The notes beneath the pieces are model-generated. The model made no database searches. It worked only from the letters and a program-made list of their open reading frames with translations, and was not told the DNA's origin. 64,000 nucleotides of DNA from Temnothorax longispinosus (Eukaryota; Arthropoda; Insecta; Hymenoptera; Formicidae), in NCBI RefSeq assembly GCF_030848805.1, contig NC_092369.1, forward strand, positions 1,468,798 through 1,532,797, read 5' to 3'. The translations under genes and the position numbers were made by a program. Shown piece by piece: positions 1 to 8,469 of this stretch. Position 1 is the stretch's first letter; every line of letters starts with the position of its first letter.

Positions 1-18
1 TGCCTAATTCAGAATTAA

Positions 19-945
19 CGTTCTAATTTGCACGAGAAATCGTCGGGTATAGCTAACATAACACCTAGTAAGCACAAGGACTACCTTTCCATGATTAAGG
101 ATCCTCAAAGTATCCCTCTTGACATACCCATACAACCTCAGAACTATTTAAGAAACGAAATACGTAGAGGATTAACCACTTTTATTGTTAACAAAAGTGT
201 TAAAGTGCTTTTCACAACAGATGCGACGATTGTACAGGATCAACTAGTCAAAGATCTCATCAATATACAGCCATGTAACCCAAAGCTGTTGAACAAATTA
301 TATTCATTATCTAACGTGGGTCTTCAGGAGAAGTGGATGGGCAAATTTTCAAACACCAGATCAATCCAGAAAGCAGCCTACCAAACATGGAGCAACGAGT
401 TAGATGTATTAAGAAAAATTCAAAGCTTGGAACGTCAGTTTTCGAGATATCTCCAGTATCGGAGAAGCTGTAAGGATGTGACAGCCCTAAGTAATGTCAC
501 ATGTATAACCACCTATACACAATTACTTAGAGAGAGTGCATGGGGACTCTCCATGGAAGGCATCACAATGCCGCCACAGCAGGAACAGACTGTCATGCTA
601 CCCTGGGATCAATTGACAGAGGAACAAACCAGGAGATCAATACTGTTTACGGAACAACATCATACCTGTTTGCATAAAGCCACAAATAGAGGTAAACACA
701 CACCATATTTCGCCTCCATAACACGATTACGAGCGAAAAGGGCTGCATTACAAGTAATAGAAGTGGGAAGTCTAGTATCCAGCATTAAACAGCTAATGGA
801 ACTATACAACTGGGTAAAAGGAAATGAACACTTGACTTTATTGATAGAAAACCCAGATCGACGTGCAAGATTGAGCGGGAGAAGTCGGGTTGCACACAGT
901 CTTTTACGTTGCGCGCGCACCCTCTCGTACGTCCGGAAAATTTGA
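19..945 (+). pseudogene. Endogenous viral fragment: mononegavirus-type L (RNA polymerase) protein
   Basis: The open frame runs from just after a stop at 16-18 to 945, about 308 codons, far short of the roughly 2000 residues of a complete L protein. The middle holds a run with the spacing seen in the capping region of non-segmented negative-strand virus L proteins: a Trp-Gly followed by EGxTxPP, then about 65 residues on a PYF motif. In the family this part lies C-terminal to the polymerase core and helps cap viral mRNA. No GDN polymerase core is present, so it cannot be an active polymerase. The last 20 or so residues are Arg/Ser-rich and may be read past the integration end. A chuvirus-like source is my guess; other mononegaviruses are possible. 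Family membership is fairly sure from motif order; the genus is not. Confidence 0.68.
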
Positions 946-1001
946 AACCTTCTTTAGATTGTAGGAAGACTTTAGTCAGACCTTACTCATAAGAGCAACC
1001 A

Positions 1002-1203
1002 CTTACCGACAGTAGAATTACCACCGAATAAGTTACCACACTTCCTAGTATGACTTACCGACAGTAGGATTACCACCGAATAAGTTACCACATTTCCTAG
1101 TATGAATTACCGACAGTAGGATTACCACCAAATAAGTTACCACATTTCCTAGTTACCACATTTCCTAGTATGAATTACCAACAGTAGGATTACCACCAAC
1201 GAT
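1002..1203. repeat. 52-bp tandem repeat, about 3.5 units
   Basis: Units begin with TTACCGACAGTAGGATTACC and end with CACATTTCCTAGTATGA. The third unit carries an extra internal duplication of the CACATTTCCTAGT part, and the last unit is cut short. Direct reading. Confidence 0.9.
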
Positions 1204-1910
1204 AAGTCACGACCTGCGCGATAGGCCTAACCTATCCACTAGCATATAAATATAGAAAATAAGTCACGATATACGCAATAGGCTTGGCCTATTTCAATGA
1301 TGTATATACACAATGAATAAATCGCAATGCCCACGAGGCTTTAGCCATAGGAATTTCCCCACAACGCTTCCTTCAGGTAGCGCGAACCTAAACCCTTCCA
1401 GGACCCTTCCTGAAAACTCAGGACATGACCATATAAAGAGAGAAATCGAAGACGGAGCCGATGACGCAACGCAACCCTTCCACTCGACCACCCCCGCCAT
1501 CAGGAAACCGGGAATATAAAGGCGGACATCCCAAGGGACGCAGTCAGTTGCCCGGAGTCCTACCTCGATCACGGACTCTCCAGTTAAGTAACCACTGAAT
1601 CCTTCTCGAGCCTCTCTGAATCCAGAACCTTCCTATTTCCACATCGAGAATCTTCCTATCTCCACGTGCGTCACCGAACCCAGAGCCTTCAGCTCTCTTA
1701 CTACATATAGAAATACGCGTCATATAGAAATACGCCATGCGTTCGTTCCACTCGACAATCATATAAATATATATATATATTCCTGATTGTAATTTTGTTT
1801 TAATTACTTTTGTAATCATATGTTAGCTCATAGATGTCCTATGTAGAATTATCGTAATATACAATCATTTTTACACAATATCTTACTCTACAAATTCTTA
1901 CACCCCTTCG
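1204..1910 (+). repeat. Possible solo LTR or other promoter-bearing repeat
   Basis: The stretch starts with two related units of about 59 bp around AATAAGTCACGA (near 1200 and 1259). Two TATAAA boxes follow, at about 1432-1437 and 1515-1520; the second sits in a short GC-rich setting and is followed about 30 bp later by a CAGTCAGTT initiator-like run. The right part is AT-rich, as in an LTR U5. No terminal TG...CA pair, target duplication, primer-binding site or second LTR was found, so the call is tentative. Short frames on both strands here look like chance. Confidence 0.25.
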
Positions 1911-1973
1911 CACATCCTCCACTGATCCCACCTTCGGTGATACTAAATTTACACTACATCCACACACGAGGCA

Positions 1974-2144
1974 GTGCCGTACGAGCGGCACGTCTCCGCC
2001 TGTGGGTATTCTAGTAATTGCAATAAGGCATCCGAATCACCGGTCCTCCCCTTGCGCCAACATCTGCGTACGAGGCAGTGCCGTACGAGCGGCACGCTAC
2101 CGTCCGTGGGTGCCTGGAGAGAGGCAGTGCTGTACGAGCAGCAC
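1974..2144 (+). other. Three hairpins with a shared loop and covarying stem
   Basis: Hairpins lie at 1974-1991, 2078-2095 and 2127-2144. Each is preceded by GAGGCA or a near copy and has the loop TACGAG. Stems one and two are GTGCCG/CGGCAC; the third is GTGCTG/CAGCAC, with both sides changed so that pairing is kept. They lie just upstream of the small basic frame at 2216. Role unknown; an RNA structure or a paired protein-binding site would fit. Confidence 0.75.
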
Positions 2145-2215
2145 GCTTTCTCGCCACGAGCAAGGAGAGCCAACCGAAGCGTATTTGTCTTTTAACCTCG
2201 ATCAGCAGTTAACAA

Positions 2216-2395
2216 ATGCCCAAGACGCGACGAAGCGGACTCAAGGTACGCACCCGCAGGCTCAACCGCCTTTTGTTCGGGTCCCCTCCGAATCCATTGT
2301 TGGGAGTCCTTTCCGATTACGCGCCTGATACGAAAAGTACTTCGTCGCGAGTTCCGCGTGCAAGGCGGACGCGAGACCAAAACTCGAAAACGTAA
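2216..2395 (+). CDS. Small basic protein, 59 residues, possibly the N-terminal part of a divergent ORF2
   Basis: ATG at 2216 follows a plausible splice acceptor (CTCGATCAGCAG, ending about 2209). The product is very rich in Arg/Lys with a short Leu-rich centre (RLNRLLFG), recalling the basic amphipathic N-terminus of the ORF2 proteins further right (RILGRLRR). It lies upstream of two zinc-type domains (2795-3143 and 3211-3524) that share the Cys/His spacing of ORF2, so it may be the start of an older, diverged cassette. It overlaps the frame at 2329-2709 in another phase. No family recognised. Confidence 0.4.
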   Translation: MPKTRRSGLKVRTRRLNRLLFGSPPNPLLGVLSDYAPDTKSTSSRVPRARRTRDQNSKT

Positions 2396-2709
2396 CTTCA
2401 GTGCGCAAAATTAAAATTAAAAGTATACAGTACATCTACGTTCCATTGGACAAGGCCGAGTCTCGAGCAGATTACCAAGCATTCCGGAGGGCCCAGGATT
2501 ATCGGCTAACCCCAATCACCTTCACACCGGGGGTAAATCTCGATAATCCACCACCAGTTCCATCCTGGGAATTCATCGCTTCAATTAAAGAGGACGACCC
2601 CCGCCGGATCCGCCTGATCCAGCGCCGTGCCGAGACTCTACACCTGTGGTTCGACGCCCCACCACCAGAACACTGGGGTACCGCGGATTGCCCATTGGAG
2701 CTCGATTAA
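2329..2709 (+). CDS. Unknown ORF ending two bases before a splice donor
   Basis: The frame is open after a stop at 2326-2328 and has no clear ATG; a GTG at 2401 is the first alternative start. The protein is charged, with Pro runs (NPPPVPSW, DAPPPEHW), Trp residues and no membrane segment. Its stop codon (2707-2709) sits two bases before a GTAAGT donor. This is the same arrangement as the envelope genes to the right, which stop just before the mini-intron. It may therefore be the upstream partner in a diverged cassette, though no envelope similarity is seen. I recognise no family. Confidence 0.4.
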   Translation, partial: YEKYFVASSACKADARPKLENVTSVRKIKIKSIQYIYVPLDKAESRADYQAFRRAQDYRLTPITFTPGVNLDNPPPVPSWEFIASIKEDDPRRIRLIQRRAETLHLWFDAPPPEHWGTADCPLELD

Positions 2710-2711
2710 AG

Positions 2712-2794
2712 GTAAGTGAACGGCGCTAAGTGAACGGCATGAGCGAGGCGCGGACGCGACGCCCCGCGCGCCGACTAACCCCATTGGCCTCTAG
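2712..2794 (+). other. Predicted intron, 83 nt
   Basis: Donor AG|GTAAGT, branch-like CTAAC at about 2774-2778, and acceptor GGCCTCTAG ending at 2794. It lies between a stop codon and a zinc-type domain, the same place as the mini-introns at 8405, 10514, 13749 and 16158. Confidence 0.6.
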
Positions 2795-3143
2795 AATCGC
2801 GCGGCGGAATTGGTTATCACGCGCCGTGTGTATCTTTACTATCTACCATCAAAATCGTAATAGCAAACATTACCTCTGTGAAGCGTGTTTCCGAGACCTA
2901 ACGGGCCCGCAACGCCGCCAGTACGACTGCCTAATCCGCCATTATATGCATATCGGCTACCGATACAAAGTCGAAGAGTGCGATTCGTGCGACGTCGTGA
3001 TCGGAGAAATCCAGAGCCCCTCCGCGTGTACCACGTGCTGTGAAATATTCTCTGACGTAAGACGTTCAGTGGAACACGAGGGAGGAGACCAATATTTAGA
3101 ACGCAAATCTACGATAATTGCCATCTCCCAAACTAGAGTTTAG
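2739..3143 (+). CDS. Zinc-binding-type domain protein, divergent ORF2 relative
   Basis: If the upstream intron is spliced, coding begins at 2795; unspliced, the first ATG is 2739. The N-terminus is Arg-rich. The core carries LCxAC, then a His in RHYM about 22 residues later, then CDSC and CTTC, i.e. three CxxC pairs plus one His. The spacing matches the C-terminal module of the ORF2 proteins (for example 17050-17250), which is why I place it in the same family. The last 20 or so residues after about 3080 look unrelated. DNA or RNA binding, or a RING-like role, is possible but not shown. GC content is well above that of neighbouring envelope remnants. Confidence 0.5.
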   Translation: MSEARTRRPARRLTPLASRIARRNWLSRAVCIFTIYHQNRNSKHYLCEACFRDLTGPQRRQYDCLIRHYMHIGYRYKVEECDSCDVVIGEIQSPSACTTCCEIFSDVRRSVEHEGGDQYLERKSTIIAISQTRV

Positions 3144-3210
3144 CGTTCCATTGTTCATGTGTCCCGGGCATCCGGTAACTCGGCAACCTCCGGGGATAGT
3201 CTCACCCCCT

Positions 3211-3524
3211 AGCTGTTTTTCCAAAATAAAACTACGGGGGTCATTATTTGTGAGGATTGCCAGCTTGGCAAATATCAGCCCTTCCGGCAAGATTTCGAAG
3301 GCGTTCTCAGGCACTTCGTGCAATACGGGCCGCGGATAGAGTTCCCCACGTGTAGCGAGTACAGTAAGGTTCTAGCCGACTGTCGGCCCGCTTTCGAATG
3401 TTATGCATGCACTAGAGTAGAAGAACCGTTTGAACGATATCTGTCGAACCCTTTGAATCGAGGTGACGAACTCCCGAACCTAAATCTCCCAGTGAGAGTG
3501 CGGATCGGGCAAACGATTTGGTGA
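3211..3524 (+). pseudogene. Second zinc-type domain fragment of the ORF2 kind
   Basis: Open after a stop at 3208-3210, with no ATG at the start. The frame has CEDC, then RHFVQYG about 20 residues later, a lone Cys (FPTCSEY) and ECYAC. This is the same order as the domain at 2795-3143, but one CxxC has become C-x2-Y. It ends about 40 residues after the last Cys. The two domains side by side suggest a local duplication of a diverged cassette. About 210 bp of GC-rich sequence without recognisable content follows. Confidence 0.45.
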
Positions 3525-3703
3525 CGAGCGTCTGGATAGCGAATTACCTCGGTCGCAGGTATCCCCGGATAGAGCCCCCTGGGCTCGATAACCCAAAAAA
3601 GCGACTAGTCCCGTATAAGCGATCCGAGTACCGCCCCCTGCGGCCGCGATCTGTCGGGACGTAACATTATTAATTTCCAACCCGAGCGTGAGAGCCAAGA
3701 GAA

Positions 3704-4320
3704 GCTAAACAACATGGAGGAGTTACTAATACGAATGAAGTGTACCGAACATTCCGATCAACAAATAACGAGAACACATCACATAAAGCTTTAAAAAAAG
3801 GCAGCAGAAAAAAACGCATATATAAGAAAGCTCCTCTAGAATTTGCAGGAAAAATAAGTAAAATATTATTTGGAACATTAACAACGGAGGATACACAAAG
3901 TATGAACGCCGCAATAATACATGTGGAAAATAAAACCGACGATCTTGCTTTATTATTATTAAATCAAAGCCATACGGACACGTTTCGGAGAATTGTATGA
4001 CGCTACTCTGAAAATAAGAAAGCAGCTTGACATGTTAGAAGGTGAATACGCGAAGAATAGAAACCATCAACATTTTTGGGGAAATTATGGAAAAACTCGA
4101 CATGGACATATTGCAGCACGATATAGATTTCAATCAAAGTCAACGAACAGTCAAACAAAGAAAGAAATTGACAAGAAGTTTCAGGGCAAGACATCCTGAT
4201 CGATATTATTCGGGAAACAAGGATTAATTCACCCTCGCTTAATTCCGCCACAGCAGCTAATTAAAAATTGTAAGTTAATAAAGAAACAAAATCCACATAC
4301 GGAATTCCCAGTAAGCGTGG
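3704..4320 (+). pseudogene. Envelope fusion protein fragment, copy A (baculovirus-F/errantivirus-env type)
   Basis: Contains a basic cleavage-type site (SRKKR), then a fusion-peptide-like stretch with KILFGTLTTED. In F-type class I fusion proteins this follows the furin site at the start of the membrane-anchored subunit. A heptad-like helical region follows, in two frames: one frameshift lies near 3985 and another near 4075. Similarity to the copy at 6737-8401 ends in the FPV run at about 4312, where the sequence changes directly to a DNA polymerase motif. The receptor-binding subunit and the membrane anchor are absent. Not functional. Confidence 0.6.
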
Positions 4321-4427
4321 AGCGCCGCGGATACAATATGTACAAATTCTACAAATTAATGAACAACGCGGTATTCGGTAAGACCATGGAAAACGTGCGA
4401 GATCACGTCGATCCCACGCCAATGTAG
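4321..4427 (+). pseudogene. Family-B DNA polymerase motif fragment (Polinton/Maverick type), copy A
   Basis: A frame of about 35 codons ending in TAG at 4425-4427 carries YKLMNNAVFGKTMENV. This matches the K-x3-N-x-x-(Y/F)-G motif of family-B polymerases, in the form typical of protein-primed Polinton/Maverick enzymes. It is joined without a break to envelope sequence on its left. Only this motif remains; no exonuclease or catalytic Asp motif is seen. The same fusion recurs at 19191-19423. Confidence 0.6.
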
Positions 4428-4493
4428 GAAAAAACAAGTTACCGTAAAAATAATAATTTCTCTTTAATGAGTATATAGGAGGATAAGGGGACG

Positions 4494-4757
4494 GTGTTTT
4501 TCACGAGAAGGGTTGACACCCGACCCATAATCCTCGGTGTGGGATGGCCTTTGGAGGTAAGAGATAGAAAGAAGGCGATTAAACGGATCATCAAGGCTAA
4601 TGGCTGGGAAAATCAAGGCACAGTCGAGTCAAGATGGAGGAGGGCTGCCAAGGAATTCTCCCTAGTAGAGGAGATCAGATTAAAACAGTTGCAACCAGGA
4701 CCAAACGCGCCTAAACTAGACACTGGTGTAGATCCGAGTCGGTGTAAGCCGATATAA
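4494..4757 (+). CDS. Unknown basic ORF, 87 residues
   Basis: The frame lies inside a stretch that is absent from the related copy at 19.2-19.5 kb, so it is probably an insertion. The protein has a Lys/Arg-rich centre (RDRKKAIKRIIKANGW) and no cysteines or membrane segment. There is no recognisable family, no upstream signal, and it may be a remnant of a longer gene. Confidence 0.25.
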   Translation: MFFTRRVDTRPIILGVGWPLEVRDRKKAIKRIIKANGWENQGTVESRWRRAAKEFSLVEEIRLKQLQPGPNAPKLDTGVDPSRCKPI

Positions 4758-4797
4758 GGGGCTCTAATTTTGCGAGCTACCGTTAAAGTTCTTCGCG

Positions 4798-5343
4798 ATG
4801 GAGGATCTTACATTTAATAACAGTTTGCAATATCTTAAAAGTATATATGGAGATGACATAGGAGACTTTAATCAGACTTTAATCAGACCACGATAATGGC
4901 AAAAAGCGCCACACAATTGTATGTGGCCATTAAAAATATACAACGTAATACCCCAAAATGTGTGAAAGTTGAATACTACATAGAGGAGAGAAATAAAATT
5001 GTTCAAAGGATGTAAGTGTAATCATTTTTTCTTTTCGTTACATCACAATCAATCAGACGCAATAAAGCGACTGTTTTTTTTTTCTATCAGACATAATTGC
5101 ATAGATGCAATCAAGGATGTGCGCCAGGTGTTTATTGATAAAACATTGACCGAGCTAAAAAAACGTGAATATGAAGCACGAAGGATAAGCGTAAAATTCG
5201 GTGAAATACGAATCCAGGAGAACACTGCGAGTGCTAAACCCGAAAATGACGACGACGACTACGACACCTTTGCCTTCGCGGTCGTCGTCTCCTCCGGAAG
5301 TCGCGACAACGATGATTATACCGAAAACATAATCATCGATTGA
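4798..5343 (+). pseudogene. Two-exon gene remnant of unknown function, copy A
   Basis: The left exon (from ATG 4798) has a frame break near 4894, then reads on to a GTAAGT donor at 5012. The intron is 5012-5090 (79 nt, acceptor TTTCTATCAG). The right exon contains IKDVRQVFIDKTL and ends in an acidic Asp-rich tail. The copy at 19431-19866 keeps the same intron position, phase and flanking protein (NTPxCxKVEY before, YNCI after), which supports a real spliced gene. Family not recognised. Its constant position after the envelope-polymerase fusion suggests all three parts moved as one unit. Confidence 0.5.
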
Positions 5344-5415
5344 ATCGCTTGTGACGACGACTACGACGGTGACACCTCTAATAAAAGCAAGGCAACTACG
5401 GCTGAGATCCACCGT

Positions 5416-5952
5416 ATGGCTACCAAACGTACTTCTGTATCGCTTGATGCTCTTTTACAAACTTTAAATGATATGAAAATTATAGCTCAGCGTCAGGAAG
5501 TTATCGTGCCAGTAACAACACGCAGTGTGGGATTCTTGGTTAATGAAAGCTTTCAAGAAGCTCAACTCCTGTGTCCTAAGGCTACCCGTGACTGCACGGT
5601 TCATGAGGTTTACCGAGTCTCTCAGGCTCAATTACAAATGCAACTGGACCAATCCGATCTTGGTAGGAGCTTATCAGATCCCATCGCTGAAGATATTGCT
5701 TTGCAGAATCCTCGCGTTGCACCCGAACTAAGTCAACAAATCGCGAGTTGTCCTCAGAATTTCTCTCTGGTGTCGGAACTTATTAATAGTGTTGGCCGTT
5801 TTGAGACCGCTCAAACATGCTATCGTCCAGAGATAGCGAGCGTAGCACCCCTTGAGGTTGTTGCTGAAGATCCGTCAACTAGTGCTACTCCCAAACGTAA
5901 GCGTCTCGTACCGGGTCAAATTAAACCAGATCCGTACGTTGTTACGTTTTAG
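5416..5952 (+). CDS. Unknown 178-residue protein with a C-terminal nuclear-signal-like motif
   Basis: A complete frame from ATG to TAA. The protein is soluble-looking and rich in Gln, Ser and Val, with three separated Cys and no membrane segment. Near the C-terminus TPKRKRLVPG resembles a nuclear localisation signal. It lies between two envelope copies and is followed by 300 bp of AT-rich DNA and then another short frame (6258-6488). Being intact at this length in decayed surroundings suggests recent arrival or constraint. A viral structural or nucleocapsid origin is conceivable, but I cannot name a family. Confidence 0.5.
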   Translation: MATKRTSVSLDALLQTLNDMKIIAQRQEVIVPVTTRSVGFLVNESFQEAQLLCPKATRDCTVHEVYRVSQAQLQMQLDQSDLGRSLSDPIAEDIALQNPRVAPELSQQIASCPQNFSLVSELINSVGRFETAQTCYRPEIASVAPLEVVAEDPSTSATPKRKRLVPGQIKPDPYVVTF

Positions 5953-6257
5953 CTACCCAAAATCTATAAAAATCGTCTACTGCGGTCCCAGTTGCTCTCC
6001 GAAAATTTTTTTTTGTGGTTCTGTGTTATTAACGGAGATATTCTAATTTAAAAGATCTTTAAAATATATATTTTTCAGGAATGTTTTGTAGGGAAACGAA
6101 GAAAGTAAATAACGTTAAACTTTGCATGTTTTCTTCACCTTATTTTAAAAATTTATTTTTATTTTTTAAGTAACAAAAACGCTCTTTTTTCTGTTATATC
6201 CTGGTCACTATAAATGACAGACGGTGTAAATAATTCTAGCTGTTTTAGGTATCTGAA

Positions 6258-6488
6258 ATGTTTAATAACTTACGTGCTACCGTCACTGCACTTTCCGATC
6301 CGAATACTCCACAGGCATTCCGGGCTGCGTTTATCCGTGCGAACCCTATTCCTGGTGCAAATTTTGTTGGTGATGTGCTTCAAAACCCCGATGAAATAAT
6401 GCCCGCGAATTATACAGTGCGACACCTGGCTATGGACCAGCGTAAAGTGAGGGCTATGTTGGAAACATTGTGCGTTATGACAACCTAA
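6258..6488 (+). CDS. Unknown 76-residue protein
   Basis: ATG at 6258 gives 76 residues with no low complexity: FNNLRATVTALSDPN at the N-terminus, then a Pro/Asn-rich centre (RANPIPGANF) and a helical end. Composition is like that of the frame at 5416-5952 and it is in the same orientation, so the two may be neighbouring genes of one invader. No family recognised. About 250 bp of AT-rich sequence without content follows before the envelope frame. Confidence 0.4.
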   Translation: MFNNLRATVTALSDPNTPQAFRAAFIRANPIPGANFVGDVLQNPDEIMPANYTVRHLAMDQRKVRAMLETLCVMTT

Positions 6489-6736
6489 CCATCGTTTTCA
6501 GGTCAAGTTTCTGTATATAAAGAAACTAATAAAGAAAAACAATGGGAGAAAAAAAATATTGTACGTACGCTTTTTTTCCATATTTATTCCCTTCTCAATC
6601 ATACAACAGCATTTCCTCTTGAATATTTTGTTATTAGTTTTTTTCCCGTTTCTTTCACTAATATTAAAAATTATTAAGTTAAAGTACATTTAAAAAAATA
6701 TCTCGACTGTGGTAAATAAAAACGTCCTTTCTATAA

Positions 6737-8401
6737 TACGATAAAATAAAGCGAGATACGTATAAAATTCCTCGAGAAACACACAGCGTTACGAAAAATT
6801 GCGAGGTACGACCACGACTAGTCTCGTTAACCGCTAAATTAAATAAAACAATATCAAAATCATATAGGCGAACTCATAGGAGAATCACGAGTAAAAGAGT
6901 TCCTTTAAAATTCATAGGTCAAATAAGCAAAATAATATTCGGAACGCTAACAACGGAAACCAATGATCTTGCTTTGCTACTTATGAATCAGACTATAGCA
7001 ACGCGGACGCACTTCGGGGAACTGTATAACGCCACACTGAAGATAAGGAAGCAGCTTAACGAACTGGAAATTGAAACGATGCGAAATCAAAAGCATCGAT
7101 ATTTTTGGGAAATTATGACGAAGTTCGATATGGAAATATTACAGCATGAGAGAGATTTGAATTTCTTGATTGATGGAATATTTAATTGGAATTTATTTGG
7201 AAAACAAGGATTAATTCATTCCCGTCTAATTCCACCGCAGCAACTAATAAAAAACTGCAAACTGATAAAAGAACAAAATCCTCATGCGAAATTCCCTGTA
7301 AATACCGACGATACGGGCATAGATCGGCTTGTAAAAACATCCGATTTACGAATTGCCTACTCTAACAATCGTCTGATTTATATCTTACATATCCCGTTAT
7401 TAACTCCTGGGACATACAAAATTTATAAATCCATACCGTTACCATCAGCCAAACAAATATTTGACGAAACAAAATTCGCTGTAATCAAACCCGATGCGGA
7501 GCACATCGGAATAAACGAAGACACCAACAGCTTCTATGAATTCCGAGAAGAAGAACTGCACGAGTGCACATCGTTCGACGCCGCGTTTATTTGCCCAGCC
7601 GTTTTTCCTTTGAAAAAAATACGACAGGCGACTAGCTGCAATATCGAACTATTATTAAATAAAGACACAAAAATGAGATATTGTCAAATAATATTGCACG
7701 AATTAAGGGAAACATATTGGAAAGCTCTAACTATTCCCAGAAATTGGATCTACACCACAAGAGAACAAGAAACAATTCGTGTAGAATGTCAACAAAATAA
7801 CCAAGTAAAAATAAATAATTCTGGCATCATTTCCGTACAGCAGGGATGCAAAATTAGAGCAGGAACTACAACGATGAGCCATCCATCCATTCGTACAATG
7901 AAATTCGTACAGCATTATGCTCCGACGAATAATTTAAGCATCCTGGAATTATACAAGCTAATTCGTGAAAAATATCAAGTCGACCTGACGAAAGCGGCAC
8001 ACGAGCTATGGACAATAAATAACAGCCACGTAGAGACGACGTTTGATGACATCACCGAGAAAGCTCGCCAGATCAAGGACAGAAAGATGCAAGAACAAAG
8101 ACTCATCACCTACAGTGCAGTGGGATGGGGCATGAGTGTTCTCGGAATACTTGTGGTCATTATCTGGATGATAAGCAGGACTTCTTGGATCAGCAGTACT
8201 GCGAATTTATTTTATGCACGATGCTACCGTGACAAAGGAACCAAGGGACTTACCCCTTGCTCCTCAGTAGAGAATAAAAGTCCAGACGCCGAGCCCGAAT
8301 GCGAACAGTCTGGCTCAAGAACAGAAACACTTCAGAGTGATCTACGAGAAGAAGCACAAGAAGCAGAGACGCACGGACAACTTGAGAAAGCACAACAATA
8401 A
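6737..8401 (+). CDS. Envelope fusion protein, best-preserved copy B (F type)
   Basis: The frame is open from 6737 (stop at 6734-6736) to TAA at 8399-8401, about 554 codons; the first Met is at 6974, so a 5' exon or the true start is missing. In order: basic N-terminal stretch; R-x3-K-R cleavage-type site (about 6881-6898); fusion-peptide-like run with KIIFGTLTTE; long heptad region to about 7200; a Cys-containing ectodomain; one membrane helix at about 8110-8178 (GMSVLGILVVIIWMIS); and a cytoplasmic tail of about 70 residues. In this family such proteins fuse viral and cell membranes. Compared with copy A, a short segment after the fusion peptide is missing, and most of the N-terminal subunit is absent. 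No internal stop remains. It ends 3 bases before the mini-intron that leads to ORF2. Confidence 0.62.
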   Translation, partial: YDKIKRDTYKIPRETHSVTKNCEVRPRLVSLTAKLNKTISKSYRRTHRRITSKRVPLKFIGQISKIIFGTLTTETNDLALLLMNQTIATRTHFGELYNATLKIRKQLNELEIETMRNQKHRYFWEIMTKFDMEILQHERDLNFLIDGIFNWNLFGKQGLIHSRLIPPQQLIKNCKLIKEQNPHAKFPVNTDDTGIDRLVKTSDLRIAYSNNRLIYILHIPLLTPGTYKIYKSIPLPSAKQIFDETKFAVIKPDAEHIGINEDTNSFYEFREEELHECTSFDAAFICPAVFPLKKIRQATSCNIELLLNKDTKMRYCQIILHELRETYWKALTIPRNWIYTTREQETIRVECQQNNQVKINNSGIISVQQGCKIRAGTTTMSHPSIRTMKFVQHYAPTNNLSILELYKLIREKYQVDLTKAAHELWTINNSHVETTFDDITEKARQIKDRKMQEQRLITYSAVGWGMSVLGILVVIIWMISRTSWISSTANLFYARCYRDKGTKGLTPCSSVENKSPDAEPECEQSGSRTETLQSDLREEAQEAETHGQLEKAQQ

Positions 8402-8404
8402 TTC

Positions 8405-8468
8405 GTAAGTGACCAAACCACACGACTCCGTACCAAAATTTAGTCTTTGGTTTGTGCTCACTTCACAG
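8405..8468 (+). other. Mini-intron between envelope and ORF2, copy B (64 nt)
   Basis: Donor GTAAGT at 8405, acceptor TTCACAG ending at 8468; the ORF2 ATG starts 2 nt later (8470). Inside, AAGTG (8407-8411) can pair with CACTT (8459-8463) and ACCAAA (8412-8417) with TTTGGT (8446-8451), bringing the two splice sites together. Same position in three other cassettes. Confidence 0.7.
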
Positions 8469-8469
8469 G

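Noticed and set aside
1002..1203. CRISPR-like array
   Set aside because: Units follow each other without unique spacers, and the sequence is eukaryotic.
1294..1819. Overlapping frames of 68-92 codons on both strands
   Set aside because: They sit in repeat or LTR-like DNA, are mutually overlapping, and resemble nothing.
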